Made by a program: the position numbers and the translations under genes. The notes beneath the pieces are model-generated. The model was not told the DNA's origin and ran no database searches. It worked only from the letters and a program-made list of their open reading frames with translations. From Micromonospora andamanensis (GTDB taxonomy: Bacteria > Actinomycetota > Actinomycetes > Mycobacteriales > Micromonosporaceae), in assembly GCF_016863495.1 (NCBI RefSeq), contig NZ_BOOZ01000008.1, positions 1-64,000 on the forward strand: a DNA stretch of 64,000 nt. Direction: 5' to 3'. Position 1 is the first letter of the stretch, and each line of letters begins with the position of its first letter. Positions 1 through 12,571 of this stretch are shown piece after piece.

Positions 1-45
1 GCGCCGGTACCTCCTGTTCGCGCTAGCGCCGGTACCTCCGTTCGC
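1..45. repeat. Imperfect tandem duplication at the ppx 3' end
   Basis: GCGCCGGTACCTCC followed by T and GTTCGC (1-21) is repeated at 26-45 without the extra T. The copies differ by a single-base indel, so the second copy is read in another frame in the ppx tail. The unit includes a GGAGGT-like string on the minus strand. Confidence 0.7.
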
Positions 46-987
46 GTTTGCCAGGCTCCAGGCGATGCCGTCGAGGATGTCGTGCTCGGAAGCGATCACG
101 GCGGTCATGCCCGCCCGTTCCATGGCCACGCGCAGCACCAGTGCGCCGGCACCTATCACGTCCGCCCGGCCGGGATGCATCGCCGGGATGGCAAGCCGCT
201 GCTCACGGGTCATGGCAAGCAGGTCGGCGGTCACCTCCGCCACCTGGTCGTAGGACACCCGGGCGTGGTGAATGCGGGTCGGGTCGTACCCGGTGAGGCC
301 CTGAGCTATCGCGACCACTGTGGTGACCGAGCCGGCGAGCCCGACAAGGGTGGCCGCCTGCCGCCCCGGCACGGCCGTCAGCGCGCGGTCCACCGCTACC
401 GCGATGTCGGCCTGGGCGGCGGCGATCTCGTCCAGGCCCGGCGGGTCTCCGTGCAGGTGCCGCTCGGTCATCCGCACACAGCCGATGTCCATGGAGATCG
501 CGGCGTCGACCCCACCGTCCCGGGTGCCCACCACGAACTCGGTCGAGCCGCCACCGATGTCCAGTACCAGGTACGGCGACGGCGCGTCGGCGGGCAGCCC
601 GCGCACCGCCCCGGTGAAACTCAGCCGCGCCTCCTCGTCACCGCTCACCACCTCGGGCGCGACGCCGAGCGTCCGCTCGACCATCGCGCGGAAGTCAGCG
701 GCGTTCTCCGCGTCCCGGCTGGCCGACGTGGCGCACATCCGCACCCGCTCGGCACCCAGCTTCCCGATTTCTTCGGCGTAGCCGGCGAGCGCGACCCGGG
801 TCCGCTCGATCGCCTCCGGAGCGAGCCGGCCGGTGGCGTCCACCCCCTGACCGAGCCGGACGATCTCCATCCGCCGACTCCTGTCGACAAGCGGCGCGTC
901 CGGTCCGGCCGACGGGTCGGGCAGGTCAGCCACCAGCAACCGGATCGAGTTCGTGCCACAGTCGATGGCCGCCACACGCGTCGTCAC
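1..987 (-). CDS. ppx: Ppx/GppA exopolyphosphatase family protein (3' end cut by window)
   Basis: Exopolyphosphatase/guanosine pentaphosphate phosphohydrolase family, expected to hydrolyse inorganic polyphosphate or pppGpp in the cytoplasm. The N-terminus reads VTTRVAAIDCGTNSIRLLVA, the ASKHA phosphate-1 loop, and a later segment reads LDIGGGSTEFVVG, the phosphate-2 loop. The frame stays open to base 1, with the family-typical SEHDILDGIAWSL about 30 codons before the edge, so only the last residues are missing. GTG at 987 is chosen because a TAGGGT -10 hexamer lies 7 bases upstream (leaderless). The last 45 bases contain an imperfect 20-base direct duplication. The order ppx, DUF501, ftsB-like, eno matches Rv1026-Rv1023 of M. 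tuberculosis. Family is sure; choice between PPX and GPPA activity is open. Confidence 0.9.
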   Translation of the reverse strand, partial: MTTRVAAIDCGTNSIRLLVADLPDPSAGPDAPLVDRSRRMEIVRLGQGVDATGRLAPEAIERTRVALAGYAEEIGKLGAERVRMCATSASRDAENAADFRAMVERTLGVAPEVVSGDEEARLSFTGAVRGLPADAPSPYLVLDIGGGSTEFVVGTRDGGVDAAISMDIGCVRMTERHLHGDPPGLDEIAAAQADIAVAVDRALTAVPGRQAATLVGLAGSVTTVVAIAQGLTGYDPTRIHHARVSYDQVAEVTADLLAMTREQRLAIPAMHPGRADVIGAGALVLRVAMERAGMTAVIASEHDILDGIAWSLANANGGTGASANRRYRR

Positions 988-994
988 GACGGAA

Positions 995-1000
995 ACCCTA
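995..1000 (-). promoter_or_regulatory. Leaderless -10 element of ppx
   Basis: TAGGGT read on the minus strand, 7 bases before the GTG start at 987. This fits the actinobacterial leaderless pattern TANNNT-N6/7-start. No Shine-Dalgarno sequence is visible. Confidence 0.6.
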
Positions 1001-1115
1001 CCGCCACGCCAGCCCACCCCTCGGGTCGCAAGACTCACGGACAGTAGCCAGACCTGGGGTGACTCTCCGAAGTCGAGCAGCCGAGGCGAGGCGAGGCGAG
1101 GGTGGGCCAGGGGCG

Positions 1116-1628
1116 TCAGAGGCGCAGGAGCATGCGGGTGTTGCCCAGGGTGTTCGGCTTGACCCGTTCCAGGTCGAGGAACTCGGCGACACCCTCGTCG
1201 TACGAGCGCAGCAGCTGCTCGTAGACCGGGTGCGGCACCGGGGCACCGTCGATCTCGGTGAAGCCGAACGATCCGAAGAACCGGGTCTCGAAGGTCAGCA
1301 CGAAGATGCGGGCCACCCCCAGGTCGCGCGCCGCGTCGATCAGCTCCGCGACGATCCGGTGCCCGATCCGCTGCCCCCGGCAACCGGGATCGACGGCCAC
1401 CGTCCGGATCTCGGCCAGGTCCTCCCACATCACGTGCAGCGCGCCGCAGCCCACCACCACGCCGTCGGAGACCCGACTGGCGACCCGGAACTCCTGCACG
1501 TCCTCGTAGAGCGTCACGGTGGCCTTGCTGAGCAGCCGGCGATCGTCGGTGTAGGTGTCGACAAGTCGTCGGATGGCCCGCACGTCGGCGGTCCGGGCCC
1601 GCCGGATCACGACGCTACCGTCGCTCAC
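1116..1628 (-). CDS. argA: Amino-acid N-acetyltransferase (GNAT, short ArgA type)
   Basis: 170-residue GNAT protein. It closely resembles the short actinobacterial N-acetylglutamate synthase (M. tuberculosis Rv2747): the features RRARTADVRAI, GCGALHVMWEDLAEIRTVAV, the acetyl-CoA loop CRGQRIGH, FVLTFETRFFGSFGFTEI and the C-terminal VKPNTLGNTRMLL are family hallmarks. The known reaction is acetyl transfer from acetyl-CoA to L-glutamate or L-glutamine at the start of arginine synthesis. GTG at 1628 is chosen because it overlaps the stop of the upstream DUF501 gene by four bases (GTGA), which implies translational coupling. Placement next to ppx and DUF501 rather than arg genes is unremarkable for this family. 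Confidence 0.85.
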   Translation of the reverse strand: MSDGSVVIRRARTADVRAIRRLVDTYTDDRRLLSKATVTLYEDVQEFRVASRVSDGVVVGCGALHVMWEDLAEIRTVAVDPGCRGQRIGHRIVAELIDAARDLGVARIFVLTFETRFFGSFGFTEIDGAPVPHPVYEQLLRSYDEGVAEFLDLERVKPNTLGNTRMLLRL

Positions 1629-2182
1629 CCGGCCTCCGGCACGTCGACGCAGCGTCCGGCCGCCCACCAGGGCTCGACCAGGTCGAGCGTCTCGTCACCG
1701 AACGGATTCACCCCCGGCCCGGCGCCGAGCGCGTGGCCGAGCTGGACGTGCAGGCACTTCACCCGACCTGGCATCCCGCCGGCCGAGATGCCGGCGATCT
1801 CGGGCACCTCGGCGATGGCGTCCCGGCGGGTCAGATAGTCCTCGTGGGCCGCGCGGTACCGAGCGGCCAGCTCCGGGTCGGCGGCCAGCCGGTCCGCCAT
1901 CTCCTTCATCAGACCCGCTGACTCCAGCCGGCTGCACGCCGCAGTCGCCCGGGGACAGGTCAGGTAGAACAGCGTCGGGAAGGGCGTGCCGTCGGCCAGC
2001 CGGGGGGTCGTCTCCACCACGTCCGGCAGCCCGCAGGGGCAGCGGTGCGCCACCGCCCTGGTACCTCGGGGTGGGCGTCCGAGCTGCGCGGCCACCGCGG
2101 CCAGGTCGGCCTCCGTGGCCGGCTCCCGCTTCGGCGGAGGTACGGAAGCCGCCGCCGGCTCCTGCGGGGGTACGACAGTCAC
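1625..2182 (-). CDS. DUF501 domain protein
   Basis: 185 residues. It matches the DUF501 family (Rv1025-like), found next to eno and ppx in actinobacteria; function unknown. Visible hallmarks are GTRAVAHRCPCGLPDVVETTPRL, FPTLFYLTCPRA and CSRLESAGLMKEMADRL, with cysteines in HRCPCG and TCPRA that could bind metal (inference). GTG at 2182 is chosen over longer in-frame starts because those overlap the upstream FtsB-like gene and a GAGAG motif lies about 9 bases before it. The first 30 residues are Pro/Ala-rich. The stop overlaps the argA start by four bases. Confidence 0.85.
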   Translation of the reverse strand: MTVVPPQEPAAASVPPPKREPATEADLAAVAAQLGRPPRGTRAVAHRCPCGLPDVVETTPRLADGTPFPTLFYLTCPRATAACSRLESAGLMKEMADRLAADPELAARYRAAHEDYLTRRDAIAEVPEIAGISAGGMPGRVKCLHVQLGHALGAGPGVNPFGDETLDLVEPWWAAGRCVDVPEAG

Positions 2183-2204
2183 GATGCCATCTCTCGTCAG
2201 GTGC

Positions 2205-2825
2205 TCAACCGTCAGTCTGGTGGGCGTCGGCCGCCCGCACGCTTGACCACAGGGTGTCGTACCAGGGATCCGGCACGATCGGGGCCGCCGGGTCGGCACC
2301 GCCGCCGGTTTCCCGGGCGGCACCTGCGGGATCGTCGAGCAGGATCACCATCTTCTCGCCCGGACGCTTCATGAAGAACCGCTCCCGCGCCTTGGCCTCG
2401 ATGTAGGCGTCATCCTGCCACTTCTCGGCCTCGGTGGTGAGCTCGGCGATCAGCTTCCGCTGGGCCGCCTGCGAAGCCTCCATCCGCTCGATGTCGGCCT
2501 GCTGGTCGAGGTAGACCCGGACCGGATAGGTGTAGGCGAGGGCGAGCGCGATAAGCACCGCGAACAGCACTGTGGCCCGGCCGGTGAGACCTCGGGAACG
2601 GGGTGCGGACAGCCGCGTCACCGCGCCGCCGGCCGCCGCACGCCGGGCGGCGGCGGGACGCTTGGCGGAGCGTACGCCCTCGGCGCCGCGGGTGGCCGAC
2701 GGCGCCCGACCGGCGGCGGACCGCGACTCGGCGCGGACACCGCTGTCCCGGGCCGCGCCGGGCCGGCCGGCGCGTGCCGGCCGGCGGACCGGACGCTGAC
2801 CACCCGGCGTGCGGCGCTGCTCCAT
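2205..2825 (-). CDS. Septum formation initiator (FtsB/DivIC-like)
   Basis: 206-residue bitopic membrane protein of the FtsB/DivIC family (Rv1024-like), a divisome scaffold that is expected to pair with FtsL and FtsQ. Residues 1-70 are a basic Arg/Ala/Pro-rich cytoplasmic tail, about 80-97 (ATVLFAVLIALALAYTYPV) form one membrane span, and about 105-150 (DIERMEASQAAQRKLIAEL onward) form the coiled coil, followed by the conserved YIEAKARERFFMKRPGEKMV segment. A GGGGGAGGGG ribosome site precedes ATG 2825. It follows eno by 29 bases and is probably cotranscribed with it and DUF501. Confidence 0.85.
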   Translation of the reverse strand: MEQRRTPGGQRPVRRPARAGRPGAARDSGVRAESRSAAGRAPSATRGAEGVRSAKRPAAARRAAAGGAVTRLSAPRSRGLTGRATVLFAVLIALALAYTYPVRVYLDQQADIERMEASQAAQRKLIAELTTEAEKWQDDAYIEAKARERFFMKRPGEKMVILLDDPAGAARETGGGADPAAPIVPDPWYDTLWSSVRAADAHQTDG

Positions 2826-2854
2826 CACACCCCTCCCCCGAGGTCCGGCATCCG

Positions 2855-4252
<1,398 letters not shown>

Positions 4253-4358
4253 TCAACGACCACGCTCCGGTACCGACGGGTCGGACATTCCCGGATTCTC
4301 GTACCTCAACCGACAACCGGTTTGCACGAGCGGGACCCGATCGACAAGGCTGGTCGCC

Positions 4359-5051
4359 ATGCCCGCCGCCTCGACCACTCTCCGTACGCTCGCTGTGTCG
4401 GTCATCGCGTTGCTCACCGTCACCGGCTGTCAGGCCCTGGACGACGCCGGGCGGGCCATGGGTCGAGCCGACATCGTCAACGATCTCGCCGCCCGGATGG
4501 ACCGGGCGCTGGAGCTGACCTACTCGGCGGAGTACCAGATGGCCGGTGGGCAGCGCGCCTCGTTCGTCCAGTCGCAGGACCCGGCCCGGTCCAGCTACAC
4601 CTGGCCGGGGGGCAAGCTGACGGTCACCGACGAGGCGACCACCCGGTGCGACACCGATGGTGACCGGACCGTCTGCACTGTTGAGGCACCGCCCGCCCCC
4701 AACAGCAAGCCCTCGGTGGTGGTCTTCGCCGAGGCCGAGCTACAGGGGCTTGTCACACCCCCGATGGTGATGGGCCGGCTGACCTCTGCGGCGCTGGACC
4801 CGGACGCGGTCATCACCGAACGCAGCAGCACCGTCGTCGGCCACCACGCCACCTGCGTGGACGTACGCCAGAACGCGGAGAGCTTCACCGCCTGCGTGAC
4901 CGGGGAGGGCACGCTGGGCAGCTTCACCGGCCAGCTCGACGGGCAACCCGTCGAGTTGGCGCTGAGCCGCTACCAGGAGCAGGTCGACGGCGGCGCCTTC
5001 GACCTGCCGGCGGGTGCCGACGTGGTTGACAGGCGCACCGCCGGCCCCTGA
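4359..5051 (+). CDS. Secreted lipoprotein of unknown function
   Basis: 230 residues. The N-terminus is a lipoprotein signal: hydrophobic TLRTLAVSVIALL followed by lipobox TVTGC with Cys about residue 23. The rest is a soluble domain with two Cys pairs (TTRCDTDGDRTVCTV; HATCVDV and FTACVTG) and no family I can name. ATG 4359 is chosen because the signal peptide begins there; upstream sequence lacks export features. It sits between eno and DUF885, convergent with the latter (17-base gap), and interrupts the eno-mazG order seen in mycobacteria. Probably anchored on the outer face of the membrane. Confidence 0.75.
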   Translation: MPAASTTLRTLAVSVIALLTVTGCQALDDAGRAMGRADIVNDLAARMDRALELTYSAEYQMAGGQRASFVQSQDPARSSYTWPGGKLTVTDEATTRCDTDGDRTVCTVEAPPAPNSKPSVVVFAEAELQGLVTPPMVMGRLTSAALDPDAVITERSSTVVGHHATCVDVRQNAESFTACVTGEGTLGSFTGQLDGQPVELALSRYQEQVDGGAFDLPAGADVVDRRTAGP

Positions 5052-5068
5052 GCCACCGGTCGGCGCCC

Positions 5069-6688
5069 CTACCGGTCGACCAGGGTGCGCAGGTGGCGCG
5101 GCGGCGGGCTGCCGTGGGCGAGCATCTCGTCGTGCCAGTCACGCAGCGGCACGTCGGACGGGCGGGCGGCGGCGATCTCGGCCATCTCGCTGTAGCCGAC
5201 GAAGTACGTCGACAACTGCGCCGAGGTCAGCAACGCGCGACGCCACTTGCCCGCCGCCTCGCCCTCCTCCTGGAAGCCGCGTCCGGTCAGCAGCGCCATC
5301 GCCTCGGCCTCGGGTAGCTCCTCGGCGTGGGTCAGCTGGTCGAGCAGGGCGTTGAGGGTCATCCGCAGCTGCATCTTGAGCTGCTGCAATCGCACCGGCA
5401 GGCCACCGAAGCCGCGACCGACCATCAGTTCCTCGGCGTAGACCGCCCAACCCTCGACGAACGGGCCGGACCGGATCAACGCCCGTACCCGGGTCGAGCC
5501 GGTGTAGCGCCGGGCGTGGGCGAGCTGGAGAAAGTGCCCGGGCATCGCCTCGTGCACGGTCAGGTTGCGGATCATGTGGTCGTTGTACTCGCGGTAGAAC
5601 GACTCCACCCGGCCCGCCGGCCAGTCCGCGGGCGTCGGCGCGATGCAGTAGAACGTCGGCACGTCCGCCGTCTCCAGACCGCCGGGCGCGTCGCAGTAGG
5701 CCACCGCCACACCTCGGGCGAACTGCGGCATCACCTGGATGACGCAGGGGTCCGCCGGCACGCTCACCAGATCGTGCAACCGGACGAAGTCGCTCGCCTC
5801 GTCAAGTGTGATCGAGGCCAGGTCGACGATCGTGTGGTCGTCGGGATGCTCGGCGGCGAGCAGGTCCAGCGCCCGGCGTACGGTCTCGTCGTCGGCGGGG
5901 CCGCCGACCAGCTCGACAGCCGCCGCGCGGATCTCGTCGGTGACCCGGTCGAGGTTCGCCCAGGCCCGGCGCTGGATCTCGGCGGCACCCAGCTCGGTGT
6001 CGAGCGCGTGCCACAGGCGTGCCTCCCAGCGCCGCCTACCCAGCCGGGGATCGCGGCCCGGCCCGGCGTCGACCGCCAGGCCGGCGCGCAGCCAGGCGAC
6101 GAACTCGTCGAGCGCGGCAAGCGCCCCGGTGGCGGCCGGCTCGATCCGGTCGACGGCGGCGGGAGCCTGCGCGAGCAGCGCGGGCACCTCGTCGCGGATC
6201 AGTGCGGCCACGCCTGTGAACTGCCCGACCGCCGTCTCGGCGTGGACCCGGGGCATGTCCCGCAGCGTCGCGCGCGCGGTGGCCAACGCGTCCGGTACGG
6301 CGGCGAGACGGCCGGCGAGGGCGGTCAGCCGTACCTCGGCCGGCGCGTACGGGCGGGACAGCAGGGCGTGCAGCAGTGGGCCGGGGTTGTGTGCGAGTGG
6401 ATCCCACTCGTGCCCCCGGATCTCGGTCAGCTCGAACAGCTCCCGGTCGACCAGGGCGGAGAGCAGGGCGTGGTCGACGCGTTCCTCGACGTCGAGGTCC
6501 TCGGAGTCGATCTCGACGAGCGCGCTCGCCGCGTCGACGAGCATCGCCCGGTCCCCCGCGACCGCGTCCGCCGAGAAATCCGGCAGCCGATCGTCGGCCC
6601 GATGGTCCCCCGCTGTCGCGGCGAGCACCGGCCGACTCCCCAGCAACGCCTCGACAACCCGTTCACCGACCACCCGAAACCGCTCCAC
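5069..6688 (-). CDS. DUF885 family protein (predicted metallopeptidase fold)
   Basis: 539 residues, close to the usual DUF885 length. The motif NLTVHEAMPGHFLQLAHAR resembles an HExxxGH zinc site, with downstream EGWAVYAEELM supplying a further acidic ligand, as in gluzincin-like peptidases. The reaction is not established for the family. No signal peptide is visible, so it is probably cytoplasmic. GTG 6688 lies 6 bases after a TAGGGT -10 element, indicating a leaderless mRNA. It is downstream of the mazG operon and separated from it by a palindrome (6753-6813). Confidence 0.85.
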   Translation of the reverse strand: MERFRVVGERVVEALLGSRPVLAATAGDHRADDRLPDFSADAVAGDRAMLVDAASALVEIDSEDLDVEERVDHALLSALVDRELFELTEIRGHEWDPLAHNPGPLLHALLSRPYAPAEVRLTALAGRLAAVPDALATARATLRDMPRVHAETAVGQFTGVAALIRDEVPALLAQAPAAVDRIEPAATGALAALDEFVAWLRAGLAVDAGPGRDPRLGRRRWEARLWHALDTELGAAEIQRRAWANLDRVTDEIRAAAVELVGGPADDETVRRALDLLAAEHPDDHTIVDLASITLDEASDFVRLHDLVSVPADPCVIQVMPQFARGVAVAYCDAPGGLETADVPTFYCIAPTPADWPAGRVESFYREYNDHMIRNLTVHEAMPGHFLQLAHARRYTGSTRVRALIRSGPFVEGWAVYAEELMVGRGFGGLPVRLQQLKMQLRMTLNALLDQLTHAEELPEAEAMALLTGRGFQEEGEAAGKWRRALLTSAQLSTYFVGYSEMAEIAAARPSDVPLRDWHDEMLAHGSPPPRHLRTLVDR

Positions 6689-6694
6689 CCCCCG

Positions 6695-6700
6695 ACCCTA
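6695..6700 (-). promoter_or_regulatory. Leaderless -10 element of the DUF885 gene
   Basis: TAGGGT on the minus strand with a 6-base spacer to GTG 6688; no ribosome-binding site between them. Confidence 0.55.
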
Positions 6701-6752
6701 ACCACCCCCACCGAAACCCCACCCACCCCGCCCCGCCCTCACCCCTCGCCAT

Positions 6753-6813
6753 GTTGATCATGAGGTTAGCCGCGCGAAATGTCGGATTCGGCGCCGCCAA
6801 CCTCATGATCAAC
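6753..6813. repeat. Long-spacer intergenic palindrome, family 1 copy a
   Basis: Arms GTTGATCATGAGGTT (6753-6767) and its exact complement (6799-6813) flank a 31-base spacer. The right arm plus the following GCG is identical to 25669-25686. The mazG stop codon (TGA, minus strand 6811-6809) lies inside the right arm, so the element marks the 3' end of mazG. There is no U-tract, so it is not a classical terminator. Confidence 0.8.
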
Positions 6814-7831
6814 GCGAAGAGGTGGGGGGTGGAGAGGGTGGGGCGGGTGGGGAGGTGGGGGGTGGGGAGGGTTCGGTGGTGCGGAGGGTTTGGGCGTGGG
6901 TGAGGGTGGTGTGGCGGAGGGCGGCTTCGGGGTCCAGGTCGGCCGTGCGGGCCTGGGCGACGATCGCGAGCAGGTGGGCGCCGAGGGCGGCCTCGGGGGT
7001 GGGTTGCGACTCCGGTGACGGCAGCGGCGCGGTGATGCCGGCCCGGGCGGACCGCTCCAGGATCTTCGCCGCCAGGGCGAGCGCCGGCTGGCTGAACGCG
7101 ATGCCGTCGAGCACCGAGTCACGGGCCTTCTCCGCCTGCTTGATCCGCTCCCAGTTGGCGGTGATCTCCTCCAGGGTGCCCGCCTCGGCACCGGCGAAGA
7201 CATGCGGGTTGCGCCGGATCATCTTGTCCACCAGCCCAGCGGCCACGTCGTCGATGGTCCAGCGTTCGTCCTCGGGTAGTTCCTCGGCCAGCCGGGCGTG
7301 CAGCACCACCTGGAGCAGCACGTCGCCCAACTCCTCGCGCAGCGCGTCGGTGTCCCCGGCGCTCATCGCGTCGTACGCCTCGTAGCTCTCCTCCAGCAGG
7401 AAGCCGGCCAGGCTGCGGTGGGTCTGCGCCCGCTTCCACGGATCCCCGCCGGGCGACAGCAGCCGGTCGAGCACCGCCACCGCGTCCAGCAACCGTGCGC
7501 CAGGTGGATCCCACGAGCCGTACATCAGCTCCAGCTCGGCCAGCCCCGGCTCGCGGGCCAGGCGCAGCCCCAGCTCCCGGGCCACCGCCTCGTCCCCGGC
7601 CGGCCCGGCCAGCCAGACCACCGTGTCCTGCGCCGCCACCGCGTCCAGCAGCGCCGGCACCGGCGGCCCGTCGAGCACCCGGACCTCGGCACCCGCCGAC
7701 CGCAGCGCCGTGGTCAGCTCGCTGTCCTCGGCGACAAGCACCGGAGCCGCGCGTACGACATCCCAGGCCGCTGCCGTCAGCAGACCGGCCGGCAACCGGG
7801 GTGAGGTCACCAGCAGGACGATGCGGGGCAT
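6809..7831 (-). CDS. mazG: Nucleoside triphosphate pyrophosphohydrolase MazG
   Basis: 340 residues. All-alpha NTP pyrophosphatase that cleaves (d)NTPs to NMP and PPi, clearing damaged nucleotides. The N-terminal ~105 residues form a divergent extension of the actinobacterial MazG type; the catalytic domain follows with CPWxxxQTH-like GGDPWKRAQTHRSL, the EESYEAYDAM and EELGDVLLQVVLHA acidic helices and the second copy segment IRRNPHVFAG. The last ~25 residues are a Pro/Ser/Thr-rich tail whose stop codon is supplied by a dispersed palindrome. It starts 2 bases after the SurA-like lipoprotein stop, in an operon with mfd. Confidence 0.93.
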   Translation of the reverse strand: MPRIVLLVTSPRLPAGLLTAAAWDVVRAAPVLVAEDSELTTALRSAGAEVRVLDGPPVPALLDAVAAQDTVVWLAGPAGDEAVARELGLRLAREPGLAELELMYGSWDPPGARLLDAVAVLDRLLSPGGDPWKRAQTHRSLAGFLLEESYEAYDAMSAGDTDALREELGDVLLQVVLHARLAEELPEDERWTIDDVAAGLVDKMIRRNPHVFAGAEAGTLEEITANWERIKQAEKARDSVLDGIAFSQPALALAAKILERSARAGITAPLPSPESQPTPEAALGAHLLAIVAQARTADLDPEAALRHTTLTHAQTLRTTEPSPPPTSPPAPPSPPPTSSR

Positions 7832-7833
7832 GC

Positions 7834-8604
7834 TCAGCCGTCGGTGGGTGCCGACGGCTCGGGCCGCGGCCTCGGGGTGGAGATGTCGTTCACCGCGTCG
7901 GAGGCCGGCTCACCCAGCGGCACGCCCACCGCGACGGCCTGCCCGCTGAAACTCAGCACCGGGAACACCAGCGGCCGGTACCGGGGGTTGACAGTCACGT
8001 CGTACGTCTCGACGGCCGCACGCAGCGAGTCCCGGTTGGCCAGGGCCTGGCGCAGCTGCTCGCCGTCGAGCTGGGCGGCGGCCTCCTCGACGGTCACCTC
8101 GGCCGGCACCGCGCCGGCCCGCTTGCCGGCCGCGACCAGGTCGATCAGCTCCTGCTCGGTGGGGGCCACCGGAGCGCCGATCGGAATGCCGGAGAGGCAG
8201 GTGTACAGCTCGGCGACCTGCCGCACGTACCCGGTCTCCGGGCTCAGGCCGAGCCCCTGGGCCACCTGCGCCGGGTCGACCTGGCTCTGCGAACGGTAGC
8301 CCTCGGTCGCGGAGATCCGCTCACAGACCTCGCTGAGCACCAGGGTGCTCACCACCTGGCTGCGCCCGGGCAACTGAGGCTCCTGGCCGGGCGGCAGCTG
8401 GGGCTCCTGGCCGGGCGGCACCTCGTCCGCCCCGGTCGGGGCCGGGTTCTTCGTCTGAGCGTCCTCGATGACCTCGGTGACCGCGTCCTCGGTGATCCGG
8501 TGGTCACCGACATAGGCGGCGACACCAGGCTCGGAACGGCAACCGGCGAGGGCGATGAGGCCGACCGCCACGCTGGCGACGGCGACAAGACGGCGAGCAC
8601 GCAT
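7834..8604 (-). CDS. SurA N-terminal domain-like lipoprotein
   Basis: 256 residues. Signal sequence VAVASVAVGLIALAGC has a lipobox (LAGC, Cys about 22), followed by a SurA-N-like start (AAYVGDHRITEDAVTEVIEDA). A repeated PPGQEPQLP motif makes a proline-rich linker at about residues 65-85. It is probably a membrane-anchored extracytoplasmic chaperone-like protein (inference); no PPIase domain is visible. ATG 8604 is chosen because GAGAGAG lies 8 bases upstream and the signal peptide begins there. It lies between mfd (22-base gap) and mazG, where mycobacteria carry lpqU near mazG. Confidence 0.8.
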   Translation of the reverse strand: MRARRLVAVASVAVGLIALAGCRSEPGVAAYVGDHRITEDAVTEVIEDAQTKNPAPTGADEVPPGQEPQLPPGQEPQLPGRSQVVSTLVLSEVCERISATEGYRSQSQVDPAQVAQGLGLSPETGYVRQVAELYTCLSGIPIGAPVAPTEQELIDLVAAGKRAGAVPAEVTVEEAAAQLDGEQLRQALANRDSLRAAVETYDVTVNPRYRPLVFPVLSFSGQAVAVGVPLGEPASDAVNDISTPRPRPEPSAPTDG

Positions 8605-8626
8605 GCCCGTCACTCTCTCATGCCCC

Positions 8627-12280
<3,654 letters not shown>

Positions 12281-12571
12281 GATCACTTCCGAGGTGGGGA
12301 CACGACGATCACCCCGCGTCCGGCCGGACGGGGGGTCGTTACCGATTGACACTATCTCTCCGGACCGACGAATCACCGCCGCCCACGGCCACCGCCGCCC
12401 AGGCGAGCACGGCGGGCGGCCGACGCCAGGGTGCTGGTTGCCGGTGCCTGTCGAGCTGACCGCACAGACGGTTCACCGGTACCGGGTCCACGTCGGGGGA
12501 AACCGAGCGGTACCCCGGCCGGCACACCGAACGAGATTGACGCCCGTGCCGGGCTGTGGTCGGCTGCCCGA
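12281..12571. other. Divergent intergenic region mfd / cyclase
   Basis: About 290 bases between two divergent genes. A TTGACACTATCTC string occurs around 12347-12359; read on the minus strand the same place gives TAGTGT, a plausible mfd -10. The frame of the downstream cyclase stays open across much of the region (from GTG 12431), so its start is uncertain. Nothing else recognised. Confidence 0.4.

Noticed and set aside
1079..1105. GAGGC tandem repeat between ppx and argA
   Set aside because: Only about three 5-bp units in a short gap; consistent with chance in GC-rich DNA.
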